This document shows, piece by piece, positions 15,908-24,976 of a DNA stretch of 36,126 nucleotides. Position numbers and translations under genes: made by a program. Each line of letters opens with the position of its first letter. Position 1 is the stretch's first letter. Below the pieces are notes generated by a model, which was given only the letters and a program-made list of their open reading frames with translations, ran no database searches and was not told the DNA's origin. Source of the stretch: Flavobacteriaceae bacterium (GTDB lineage Bacteria > Bacteroidota > Bacteroidia > Flavobacteriales > Flavobacteriaceae); contig JADGEA010000016.1 of the NCBI GenBank assembly GCA_016744615.1, forward strand, positions 1 through 36,126, written 5' to 3'.

Positions 15908-18900
15908 ATGAGAATAATCATTCAAATAATCATTCTACTCTTATTTACCACTTCGTGTACGAAAGAGCCTATATCTTTAAATATAACCAATTTAAAACTA
16001 GAGCATAAAAAAATTCCTTTAGGAGTTGATATCACTGACCCCCGGTTTAGTTGGAATATCGAATCTAAACAAAGAGGTGTTAAACAAGCTGCTTATCAAA
16101 TTTTAGTGGCTTCCAGTTTAAAAAAACTACAGGGTAACGTAGGAGACATGTGGGATAGTCAAAAAATAACAGCAAATCAATCTATTCAAATATCTTATAA
16201 AGGAAAACCTCTTGAGAGTAATAAAAAATACTTTTGGAAAGTAATGGTTTGGACTCAAAATACCCAAATTCACGAAAGTAAAATTACTTACTGGACAACA
16301 GGTCTGTTTAATGAATCTGACTGGAAAGCAAAATGGATCGGACTTGATAAAGCCGTTGATAATGACGCTCCGGATATACCCAAACGGATTCTTTCTGCAA
16401 GGATGTTACGAAAGGAGTTTAACGTTGATAAAGAAATAAAGAATGCTACCATTTTTATTTCAGGACTTGGGTTATACGAATTATCCATAAATGGAGAAAA
16501 AATTGGAGATCAGGTACTGGCCCCCGGTTTGACAGAATACAACAAAACAACATTTTATAATACTTTTGATATTACTGATCATTTACTATCAAATAAAAAT
16601 GCAATTGGAATTATTCTGGGCAACGGACGCTATTTTGCGCCACGAACTGATCGTCCAACTCTAACCAGAACCTATGGATATCCAAAAGCTATTTGCCAAT
16701 TAGAAATTGAATTTAAAGATGGAACCAAAGAGACTATTATTACAGATTCAACCTGGAAACTGACAGCAAAAGGACCTATCCAAAAAAATAATGAATACGA
16801 TGGGGAGTTTTATGACGCACGAATGGAAATGAATGGTTGGAATAAAGCAGATTACAACGATTCAGATTGGATATCTGCTGAATTAGTTAAAAAACCGGGT
16901 GATATGTTAATTTCTCAACCCAACGAACCTATCAAGATCATGGAAGAACTAGATCCTATTTCTGTTAAAGAGATAAAACCAGGTGTTTATATCTTTGATA
17001 TGGGACAAAATATGGTGGGTTGGACAGAATTATCTGTAAAAGGAAAAAAAGGTGACAAGGTAAGTTTAAAATTTGCAGAAACTCTTAATGATGATGGAAC
17101 TTTATTTCTTGAAAATCTTCGCGAAGCAGAAGTTACTGATACATATATTTTAAAAGGAGAAGAAAAAGAAATATGGGAACCCAAATTTACTTATCATGGT
17201 TTTCGATTTGTTGAGATGAAAGGATACCCTGGAAAACCAACTTTAAAGGCATTAAAGGGTAAAGTGGTTTATGATGACCTTGAATTATCTGGCTCATTTG
17301 AATGTTCAAACCCATTGATCAATAGTATTTACAAAAATGCCTACTGGGGAATTCGGGGCAATTACAGAAGTATACCAACAGATTGCCCACAAAGAGATGA
17401 AAGGCAGGGATGGCTAGGTGACCGTTCTGCAGAAAGTATCGGAGAAAGTTTTGTTTTCAATATTTCCAATTTGTATGCAAAATGGATTTCGGATATAAAA
17501 GATGCACAGAAGGAAAATGGCAGTTTACCCGATGTTGCTCCCTCCTACTGGCCAAGTTATACCGACAATACCACATGGCCGGGAACCTATCTTTTTGCTT
17601 CGGATATGCTTTATACACAATATGGAGATCTTAAAGTTATTGAAATAAATTATCCCCATATGCAAAAATGGATTAACTATATGGAGAAGTATATTAAAGA
17701 TGGAATAATGACAAAAGATACTTATGGAGATTGGTGTTCTCCTCCCGAGGATCCTAAACTGATTCATACAGTTGATCCTTTGCGAACAACAAGTTCCGAA
17801 TTTTTAGGTACAGCCTATTATTATGCTGAATTAAAGTTAATGGAAAAATTTGCAAAGCTTCTTGGTAAAGATGATGATGCTGTCAAATATCTTAAAAGTG
17901 CAGGCAAAATGAAAAAGGCTTTTAATGACAAGTTTTTTGATAAAGATAATATACAATACAGCAACAACTCACACACAGTTAGTATTCTTGCTCTAGCCTT
18001 TGATCTCGTTCCTGATGGATACAGAAAACAGATAAATGGCAGATTATTACAAAAAATATTAGGAGAAAGTAATGGTCATATTGGAAATGGAATTGTAGGA
18101 GGTCAATGGTTAATGCGTACTTTGACGAGTACAGGCCATGCGGATGTAGCTTATTCTCTTGCTGCTCAAAACACCTATCCAAGCTGGGGTTATATGGTAG
18201 AAAAAGGAGCAACCACAATCTGGGAACTATGGAATGGTGATACTGGTAATCCGGGGATGAACTCAGGGAATCATGTGATGCTTTTGGGAGATTTGATCAT
18301 TTGGTTTTATGAAGATCTTGCAGGGATAAAAGCAGATTCTAAAATACCGGCTTTTAAACACATCATTATGAAACCTTCTATTACAAATGATCTTACCTAT
18401 GTCAATGCATCGTATACGTCGGTTTACGGAACAATCAAAAGCTTCTGGAAACGCAGTAATGAGAAGTTTACATGGAATATTGAAATACCCGCTAATACTT
18501 CAGCAACCATTTATATTCCAGCACTTAAAGATGAGAAGGAAATAAAAGAAAATGGTAATAAAATAGGAAGTGTTGAAGGAGTGAAATTTATAAGAATGGA
18601 AGAGGACAAGGCGGTATTCAGCATTGAATCCGGGAGCTATTCTTTTTCTTCTGACGCTATCAATCAGCCTGAAAAAACCAAAGGTTATACATCAACACCA
18701 TTTATAACCCCAAAGGGTATTGATCTTAAAAAAGGTGATAAAACAACTATTGATATTTTGTGTGATGACGATCAGGCAGTAATTCACTATACATTAGATG
18801 GTTCTAAACCTGATGAATCTTCTCCTATTTTTACAAAACCTTTTGAAATAAACAAGAATACAACGGTAAAAGCCCAAGCTTTTAAGAAGGGAGATAACCC

Positions 18901-19378
18901 TAGTGTACCAACAATTGCTATTTATGATTTTATTGACATAAAAAAGAATGGTATTCAATGGGAAATGTATAGAGGTGATTTTCAAAATATTCCTGATTTT
19001 AATAAGTTAAAACCAAAATTAACAGGTTATACCCATCAACTCAACCTTAACAATAACATTATAAGTCCTATTCGTTTCTTCGGATTAAGATTCAAATCAT
19101 ATATTAAAATTGACAAACCCGGATTGTATAAATTCTACACTTCATCAAATGATGGCAGTAAGTTATACATTAACGGTAATTTAATTGTAAATAATGATGG
19201 TTTGCATGGACCTGTTCAAAAAAGCGGAGAGATACAATTGACTAAGGGCATGCATGAAATTCAGGTAGATTATTTTCAGGGAGGAGGCAGTAAAGTATTA
19301 ATGGTTTATTACAGATCTAAAAATATTGAGTATCAGCCAATTCCAGGTTCCATATTATTTAAAGAAAAACAATTATAA
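15908..19378 (+). CDS. GH78 alpha-L-rhamnosidase lipoprotein with chitobiase-C-like and PA14-like tail
   Basis: A 1156-residue lipoprotein (lipobox FTTSC). The N-terminal beta domains of GH78 (about 25-440) are followed by the (alpha/alpha)6 catalytic domain. Its signature DCPQRDERQGW holds D497 and general acid E498, and IWELWNG holds the second carboxylate E773. The enzyme inverts and releases terminal alpha-L-rhamnose. After the C-terminal beta domain (to about 925), residues 934-1010 form a chitobiase-C-like domain (HYTLDGSKPDESSPIFTKP) and 1014-1150 a PA14 domain with an intact SSNDGSKLYINGN and NNDG loop. The same tail is found on both GH92 proteins. The next gene starts 8 bases after its stop, so they are co-transcribed. 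Rhamnose catabolism genes are not in the window unless the dehydrogenase pair serves lactaldehyde. Confidence 0.93.
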   Translation: MRIIIQIIILLLFTTSCTKEPISLNITNLKLEHKKIPLGVDITDPRFSWNIESKQRGVKQAAYQILVASSLKKLQGNVGDMWDSQKITANQSIQISYKGKPLESNKKYFWKVMVWTQNTQIHESKITYWTTGLFNESDWKAKWIGLDKAVDNDAPDIPKRILSARMLRKEFNVDKEIKNATIFISGLGLYELSINGEKIGDQVLAPGLTEYNKTTFYNTFDITDHLLSNKNAIGIILGNGRYFAPRTDRPTLTRTYGYPKAICQLEIEFKDGTKETIITDSTWKLTAKGPIQKNNEYDGEFYDARMEMNGWNKADYNDSDWISAELVKKPGDMLISQPNEPIKIMEELDPISVKEIKPGVYIFDMGQNMVGWTELSVKGKKGDKVSLKFAETLNDDGTLFLENLREAEVTDTYILKGEEKEIWEPKFTYHGFRFVEMKGYPGKPTLKALKGKVVYDDLELSGSFECSNPLINSIYKNAYWGIRGNYRSIPTDCPQRDERQGWLGDRSAESIGESFVFNISNLYAKWISDIKDAQKENGSLPDVAPSYWPSYTDNTTWPGTYLFASDMLYTQYGDLKVIEINYPHMQKWINYMEKYIKDGIMTKDTYGDWCSPPEDPKLIHTVDPLRTTSSEFLGTAYYYAELKLMEKFAKLLGKDDDAVKYLKSAGKMKKAFNDKFFDKDNIQYSNNSHTVSILALAFDLVPDGYRKQINGRLLQKILGESNGHIGNGIVGGQWLMRTLTSTGHADVAYSLAAQNTYPSWGYMVEKGATTIWELWNGDTGNPGMNSGNHVMLLGDLIIWFYEDLAGIKADSKIPAFKHIIMKPSITNDLTYVNASYTSVYGTIKSFWKRSNEKFTWNIEIPANTSATIYIPALKDEKEIKENGNKIGSVEGVKFIRMEEDKAVFSIESGSYSFSSDAINQPEKTKGYTSTPFITPKGIDLKKGDKTTIDILCDDDQAVIHYTLDGSKPDESSPIFTKPFEINKNTTVKAQAFKKGDNPSVPTIAIYDFIDIKKNGIQWEMYRGDFQNIPDFNKLKPKLTGYTHQLNLNNNIISPIRFFGLRFKSYIKIDKPGLYKFYTSSNDGSKLYINGNLIVNNDGLHGPVQKSGEIQLTKGMHEIQVDYFQGGGSKVLMVYYRSKNIEYQPIPGSILFKEKQL

Positions 19379-19386
19379 AAAACATT

Positions 19387-21402
19387 ATGCACAAAATCAA
19401 AGTAATTTTAGTAAAATCTTTTTCTGTTTTTTTTATGATAGCAGTTTTATCTGCTTGTCAAACATCAACAGAACCGGCAAAAAATATTGTATTAAACCCG
19501 CTGTTTTCAAATAACATGGTGCTTCAGCAGAAACAAAATATTCCAATTTGGGGAAAAGCTGAACCAGGTGGAGAAGTAATTGTAAAATTAAATCAACAAC
19601 AGGGAAAAACAATAGTTGACGATGATGGAAATTGGAAAGTTAGCCTGTCTCCAGTGTTAGCCGGTGGTCCGTATAAATTAGAAATTAACGGTGAGAAAAC
19701 ACATACAGTTACTAATGTTATGGTTGGCGAAGTATGGGTTTGTTCCGGGCAGTCCAATATGGAAATGGCAGTATCAGCAGGGTGGGGAAAGGTAATTAAT
19801 GATAAAGAAGAGGTTGCTAGCGCCAATTATCCAAATATAAGATTATTTCAGGTGGAGAAAATAATGGCAAATACACCTCAAAATAAATTAAAAAGTAATG
19901 GATGGACAGTTTGTTCACCTAAAACCATTTCAAACTTTTCAGCAGTTGCTTATTTCTATGGTCGGTATTTACAACAAGAATTGAATGTCCCTGTTGGATT
20001 AATTCAAACAGCATGGGGTGGTACTGTTGTGGAGGCTTGGATGAGTGGTAAGAGATTAAAAGAATTCTCTGAATTTAAAGATATTGTAGCCTATATAGGA
20101 AATGATAAAAATACCGAAGAGGAAAAACTACTTCTGGCAAAGAAGAAATTAAATGAATGGCCGGATAAAATTGAAAAGACTCTAAAATCAGAAGGCACAT
20201 TTGATCATGGTTATCAAAATGCCGATCATAATATAAAAGATTGGAAATTAATGAAACTACCCACCGTATGGGAAGATCAAGGACTAAATATAGATGGAGT
20301 TGTTTGGTTTAGTAAAGAAATTAATATCCCCTCTAACTGGAAAGGAAAGGATCTGATACTGTCTTTGGGAGGTATCAATGACTATGATATCACATGGTTC
20401 AATGGGGAAAAAGTTGGAAGAGGTGTAGATGTAGCCATTCAGAGGGTCTATAATATTCCTGCCTCCAAAGTAAATATTGGTAAAAATAGAATTACAGTTC
20501 AGGTCTTGGATATAGGTAATGTTGGTGGATTGTATGGGCCAGGAAAAAACATGAAAATTTCCACTGATGATAATTCAATTACTTTAGCTGGTAACTGGAA
20601 ATACAAAATAGATCCAATAAAAATAGATGTGTCCAAATTACCCGAAAAGCCCGATCAGAATTCAGGGGCTAACAGGCCTAGTGTTTTGTACAACGCAATG
20701 ATCCATCCACTATTACCTTATGCAATCAAAGGCGCTATCTGGTATCAGGGTGAATCTAATGCAGAACGGGCTTATCAATACCGGGATCTTTTCAGTACAA
20801 TGATCAAAGACTGGCGTAACGAATGGGGTCAGGGTGATTTTCCTTTCTATTTTGTACAACTAGCAAATTTTAAAAAAATTGATTCACAGCCTATGGAAGA
20901 TTCCTGGGCAGAATTACGAGAAGCACAAAATATGGCTTTAAGGTTACCAAATACAGGCGTAGCGGTAACCATTGATATTGGTAATGCAATAGACATCCAT
21001 CCAAAAAATAAACAGGATGTCGGCAAACGACTGGCATTAAACGCATTGGCGAAAACTTATCATAAGGATATAACTTATTCTGGACCGATGTACAGATCCA
21101 TGAAAGTAGAAGGAAATAAAATTATTATAGATTTCAACCATATAGATGCTGGTTTAAAAGCCAAAGGAGATAAAGAACTTCAGGGTTTTGCTATAGCTGG
21201 AAAAGACAGAAAATTCATCTGGGCAAAGGCAAAAATTGAAGGAGATAAGATTATAGTATGGAATTCAAAAATAAAAGATCCAGTGGCAGTAAGATATGCC
21301 TGGGCATCCAATCCGGTTTGTAATTTGTACAATGAAGCAGATTTACCTGCATCACCTTTCCGAACTGATGACTGGAAAGGAAAAACATATGGAAATAAAT
21401 AA
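19387..21402 (+). CDS. Sialate O-acetylesterase-like carbohydrate esterase with inserted jelly-roll domain
   Basis: A 671-residue lipoprotein (lipobox LSAC). The SGNH-type esterase core is interrupted. The nucleophile S123 lies in SGQSNMEM, GAIWYQGESNA carries the glycine-rich central block, and D536/H538 in AIDIHPKNK complete the active site. Between the blocks, residues 275-415 form a GH2-type jelly roll closely resembling the N-terminal domain of the GH16 protein at 7768 (WEDQG, WKGKD, FNGEKV shared). Such proteins are named for sialic acid, but in plant- and algae-glycan loci they usually remove acetyl groups from other sugars, opening the chain to glycosidases. It follows the rhamnosidase by 8 bases, suggesting acetylated rhamnose- or mannose-bearing chains as substrate (inference). 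Confidence 0.88.
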   Translation: MHKIKVILVKSFSVFFMIAVLSACQTSTEPAKNIVLNPLFSNNMVLQQKQNIPIWGKAEPGGEVIVKLNQQQGKTIVDDDGNWKVSLSPVLAGGPYKLEINGEKTHTVTNVMVGEVWVCSGQSNMEMAVSAGWGKVINDKEEVASANYPNIRLFQVEKIMANTPQNKLKSNGWTVCSPKTISNFSAVAYFYGRYLQQELNVPVGLIQTAWGGTVVEAWMSGKRLKEFSEFKDIVAYIGNDKNTEEEKLLLAKKKLNEWPDKIEKTLKSEGTFDHGYQNADHNIKDWKLMKLPTVWEDQGLNIDGVVWFSKEINIPSNWKGKDLILSLGGINDYDITWFNGEKVGRGVDVAIQRVYNIPASKVNIGKNRITVQVLDIGNVGGLYGPGKNMKISTDDNSITLAGNWKYKIDPIKIDVSKLPEKPDQNSGANRPSVLYNAMIHPLLPYAIKGAIWYQGESNAERAYQYRDLFSTMIKDWRNEWGQGDFPFYFVQLANFKKIDSQPMEDSWAELREAQNMALRLPNTGVAVTIDIGNAIDIHPKNKQDVGKRLALNALAKTYHKDITYSGPMYRSMKVEGNKIIIDFNHIDAGLKAKGDKELQGFAIAGKDRKFIWAKAKIEGDKIIVWNSKIKDPVAVRYAWASNPVCNLYNEADLPASPFRTDDWKGKTYGNK

Positions 21403-21406
21403 GAGT

Positions 21407-21443
21407 AGGAACTAATCACTTTTTAAGTGGTTTGAAAGTTCCT
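21407..21443 (+). terminator. Two-part stem-loop after the acetylesterase gene
   Basis: AGGAACT (21407-21413) pairs with AGTTCCT (21437-21443). Inside it ATCACTT pairs with AAGTGGT around a TTT loop (one T-G pair), leaving a one-base bulge on the left and a five-base bulge on the right. It begins 5 bases after the stop codon. No T-run follows, so it may be a 3' stabiliser or partial terminator and not a simple intrinsic terminator. Confidence 0.4.
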
Positions 21444-21472
21444 AAATCAAAATAATTGTTAACGAAATACAA

Positions 21473-23095
21473 ATGGAAAATTTAGGATCAAAACATATTA
21501 CACGACGTGTTTTTGCAAAACATGCAGCAGTATCTATAACGATGCTTAGTGGGATGAGTCTTTTTAGCAGTCAGATCTTTGCATTTGAAAAGCAGAAATC
21601 CGTTCGTCAATTTCATATTAGTTTACAAGAAGATGCCTGGAAAAAACACCCTGAATTAATCGGTATTATGAAAAATGCGGGTATTACGGATGTATGGATG
21701 GCCTCATATTTACAAGGCAAATGGTATCACACACCAAAAGAATTAAAACAATCGGCTGATTTTTTAAAATCTAAAGGGTTTAATCCTCATGTACTAACCG
21801 TGCCTTTAGGGCATCCCGGAAATGCAATAGATCCATCGGATGATTCCTTATCTGAGAAAAAGAAAAATTGGAAAAACGCATGTGATTATGATGGTAGTTT
21901 ATATTCAGGAACTTCCATTCATCCACCAATAATTAAAGATAATATTGAAGCACATAAGCAACTTGCCACTGAAGGATTTGATATTCTTTTCCTTGATGAT
22001 GATTTTCGTCTTGGAAAATTTCCAGGTAAAATTGGTGGCTGTTTTTGTAACAATTGTAAAAATGATTTCCTGCAAAAATACGACTACAATTCTAATGATT
22101 GGAAAGCGTTAATTAAATCTGTTAAAAAACAAAACCCTACAAAAGTTCTGCGCTCGTGGGTCGAATATATCTGCGATAAGGAGTATGATATGTTTGTGAC
22201 ACTTCAAAAAGCTACACCTCAAATGGAAATAGGGATTATGGTAATGTATTTCGGTGCTGAGAAATCTGGTATTGCCCTTGATAAATATCAGGATGTACCG
22301 TTTAGAGTTGGAGAAATGATGTTTGGTGATAACGATTTTGGAAAAGTCAAAGGAAAGACAGATGAACTGTTTTCTGCCCTGTTTCACATGAGATTTGTTA
22401 AGCCTGAACTTGCTTATAGTGAATCGACTACTTATCCGAAAGATGCGCTTTCGGCAAAAAACATGGCAGCAAAGTTAACAGTTTCATTATTCACCGATGT
22501 TCGCAACACGATGTTCATGAGTGGCTTACAATCTTTTCCTATTGATTATTGGAAAACACTTGCCCCAGCAATGAAAAAAAGTGCTCAACTTCATGAAGAA
22601 ATTGCTGGACTAAAACCGAAAGGACCGTTCAAACATTTTTGGGGTTGGGATAGCAGGTTAGTAGGAAAAGATCAGCCTTTCAGCCTATTTCTCGCTTCCG
22701 GTATTCCGTTTGAAGTTGTTGATGAGGTTACCTCAGATGGTTGGGTATTTCTATCAAACGAGGATGCAAAATCTGTTGTGGAAGGAAGAATAGTGACAAA
22801 GAGTAATAATTTGATCGTACGGAAAGAAGCAAAGGTTGTGGGTGATCATTTTATTGAAATGGAAGAAACCTCTGATGATATTTTTGCATTTAAGAAAAGT
22901 ATTATTCCCTCACTTAAAAATATTCCTTATGTTGATGGAGATACACCAGTTATATTTTCATGGTATCCATCTGCCAAAAAAGCACTTTTGTGGAACCTTA
23001 GTGAAGAAAAACAACAATTTACAATTATCATGAATGGTCTTATTCTTCAAAAAATAAGTTTAAAACCTCTTGATGTAGATATAGTTACTATCTAA
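21473..23095 (+). CDS. Tat-exported protein of unknown function, probable TIM-barrel glycosidase-like
   Basis: A 540-residue protein whose family I do not recognise with confidence. Residues 1-38 are a Tat signal (TRRVFAKHAAVS, then a hydrophobic stretch), implying export of a folded or cofactor-bearing protein. Residues 45-400 have alternating beta/alpha character. FDILFLDDDFRLGKF near 170-185 is followed by GGCFCNNCKNDF with C190, C192 and C195, an arrangement seen in several uncharacterised glycosidase-like barrels where an acidic strand end precedes a CxCxxC cluster. The last 100 residues look like a beta-sandwich domain. It lies between an acetylesterase and a Gfo/Idh/MocA oxidoreductase that also carries a Tat signal. 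A glycoside hydrolase role is an inference from context and fold impression only. Confidence 0.7.
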   Translation: MENLGSKHITRRVFAKHAAVSITMLSGMSLFSSQIFAFEKQKSVRQFHISLQEDAWKKHPELIGIMKNAGITDVWMASYLQGKWYHTPKELKQSADFLKSKGFNPHVLTVPLGHPGNAIDPSDDSLSEKKKNWKNACDYDGSLYSGTSIHPPIIKDNIEAHKQLATEGFDILFLDDDFRLGKFPGKIGGCFCNNCKNDFLQKYDYNSNDWKALIKSVKKQNPTKVLRSWVEYICDKEYDMFVTLQKATPQMEIGIMVMYFGAEKSGIALDKYQDVPFRVGEMMFGDNDFGKVKGKTDELFSALFHMRFVKPELAYSESTTYPKDALSAKNMAAKLTVSLFTDVRNTMFMSGLQSFPIDYWKTLAPAMKKSAQLHEEIAGLKPKGPFKHFWGWDSRLVGKDQPFSLFLASGIPFEVVDEVTSDGWVFLSNEDAKSVVEGRIVTKSNNLIVRKEAKVVGDHFIEMEETSDDIFAFKKSIIPSLKNIPYVDGDTPVIFSWYPSAKKALLWNLSEEKQQFTIIMNGLILQKISLKPLDVDIVTI

Positions 23096-23321
23096 CTAAT
23101 TATACTATTTCTCATATCTTAATTTGAATTACCAAGCCAAACATATCAATAGTATTCTTTATAATTAAAGGATCAATAGGTTAATTATTAATGTAAAAGC
23201 AATAAGATATTTGAATAGTATTGAATTGTTTTTGTATTACTTTGGGAATAGTTGCCTTATCAAGGTAAAAGGATCTTTTCGATAATATGATAAAAAGGTA
23301 TTCTAAAAATTAAATGTAATT

Positions 23322-24914
23322 ATGAAAAAAAAGAAATTAACCAATTTAATTTCTCGTCGAGATGCTTTAAAAGGCTTAGCAGCAGTGCCTTTATTAGGAG
23401 CATTTACGTATAATAATCTAAAAAACAAAACTTTAGACGAAGCAAAGAATAAAGTTGTTCAATTAGATCTGGGACTTACAAATGCTCCTACCATTCTTCC
23501 TGCTAGTTCAGTAGGCAGCAACGAAAAACTTGTTCGGATTGGAATTATTGGTGTGGGGGGAAGAGGTACAGCTTTGTTAAAAGCTGCAGGATTTATTATG
23601 CCAAATGAGTATAATCAACTCAATAAAAAGGCGAATAAAAATGATAAAGCAGCATTGAGTAAACTGAAAAGATATCAAAATCAGTATCTGTTAAACGTAC
23701 AGATCATTGGAATTTGTGATATTTTTGATATGAGAGCTGAAAAAGGACTCCAAATAGCTTCAGAGGGATTACAACCTAATGGTCATCCAATAAAAAATAA
23801 CGATGTAAAACGCTATCGAAAGTATCAGGATTTATTAGCAAATCCAAATATTGATGCAGTAATCATTGCTACTCCCGATTTTCATCATGCACAAATGGCC
23901 ATCGATGCAGTTAATGCAGGAAAACATGTTTACTGTGAAAAAGCAATGACCTTAACGGAAGATGAAATGCATAAAGTTTATGCAGCAGTTAAAAAAAGTG
24001 GTGTTGTTTTTCAATTGGGGCATCAAAACAGTAAAAATGAAACCTTTAAAAAGGCAAGAGAAATTATTGAAAAAAATATCTTAGGAAAAGTAACACTTAT
24101 TGAAACCACCACCAATAGAAATTCTCCCCATGGAGCCTGGATAAGGCATTTAGATGGAAACGGTAAACGCAAACCTGGCGATATAAACAGTATTGACTGG
24201 AAACAATGGCTAGGAAATACACCTAAAGTTCCATTTAGTATTGAACGATTTTATGGATGGGCAAGATGGTTTGCTTATGATACCGGACTTGCCGGTCAAT
24301 TATTCTCTCATGAAGTGGATACATTAAATCAGATTATGGGTTTTGGAATACCTAAATCAGTAGTTTCTTCGGGAGGAATATATTATTATAAAGAAGAAAG
24401 GGATATGCCTGACACTTTTCAATCTGCCCTTGAATTTACGGATAGAAAATTTACGATGCTTTACAGTGCTTCTTTAGCAAGTAGTAGATCAAGAGGTAGA
24501 GTTTTTATGGGTTCTGATGCTAGTATGACTGTTGGAAATTCTCTAGAAATTCTGGCAAATAAAGATTCCCAGCAATACAAAAATAAAATTGACAGTGGCT
24601 TGATTAGTAAGGATGTTCCGTTTTATACCTATCCTGATACAAAGAATAATAAAATTAATGTGGATGCAATATCCTCTGCTACAGAGCAGTATTATACCGA
24701 ACGTGGTTTGGTAGGAACCAATGTAGGAGGTAAAAGCATGGATATTACACATTTACATATGAAAGAATGGATTGATGTAATTCGTCATGGAGGAACAACC
24801 GGCTGTGATATTGAAAAAGCCTTTGAAGATACTGCTGCAGTTATAATGGTACATAAATCATATGTTGAAAACAGAAAAGTTGAATGGGATCCTGAAAAAC
24901 GAATAATTGTTTAA
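23322..24914 (+). CDS. Tat-exported Gfo/Idh/MocA-family oxidoreductase (possibly GH109-like)
   Basis: A 530-residue protein with a Tat signal (ISRRDALKG followed by a short hydrophobic run). The NAD-binding Rossmann fold starts at GIIGVGGRG (74-82), and the catalytic-lysine motif is CEKAM (K207), where most relatives have EKP. The C-terminal half is the typical mixed-sheet substrate domain. Export with a tightly bound NAD, charged in the cytoplasm, is the known logic for Tat-targeted members, which act as sugar oxidoreductases or, in GH109, as NAD-dependent glycosidases using an oxidation-elimination route. The sequence cannot decide between these. The 226-base gap upstream holds two copies of AATAGTATT (23148 and 23214) but no strong promoter. 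Confidence 0.85.
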   Translation: MKKKKLTNLISRRDALKGLAAVPLLGAFTYNNLKNKTLDEAKNKVVQLDLGLTNAPTILPASSVGSNEKLVRIGIIGVGGRGTALLKAAGFIMPNEYNQLNKKANKNDKAALSKLKRYQNQYLLNVQIIGICDIFDMRAEKGLQIASEGLQPNGHPIKNNDVKRYRKYQDLLANPNIDAVIIATPDFHHAQMAIDAVNAGKHVYCEKAMTLTEDEMHKVYAAVKKSGVVFQLGHQNSKNETFKKAREIIEKNILGKVTLIETTTNRNSPHGAWIRHLDGNGKRKPGDINSIDWKQWLGNTPKVPFSIERFYGWARWFAYDTGLAGQLFSHEVDTLNQIMGFGIPKSVVSSGGIYYYKEERDMPDTFQSALEFTDRKFTMLYSASLASSRSRGRVFMGSDASMTVGNSLEILANKDSQQYKNKIDSGLISKDVPFYTYPDTKNNKINVDAISSATEQYYTERGLVGTNVGGKSMDITHLHMKEWIDVIRHGGTTGCDIEKAFEDTAAVIMVHKSYVENRKVEWDPEKRIIV

Positions 24915-24976
24915 TTTTTTTAAGAAATTGATTATTAAAGCTGATTCATTTATAAAATTTACTCGATACATTAAAT

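Noticed and set aside
23148..23222. Two AATAGTATT copies 66 bases apart as an operator pair upstream of the oxidoreductase
   Set aside because: Nine-base AT-rich direct repeats are common by chance here and no good promoter lies beside them.
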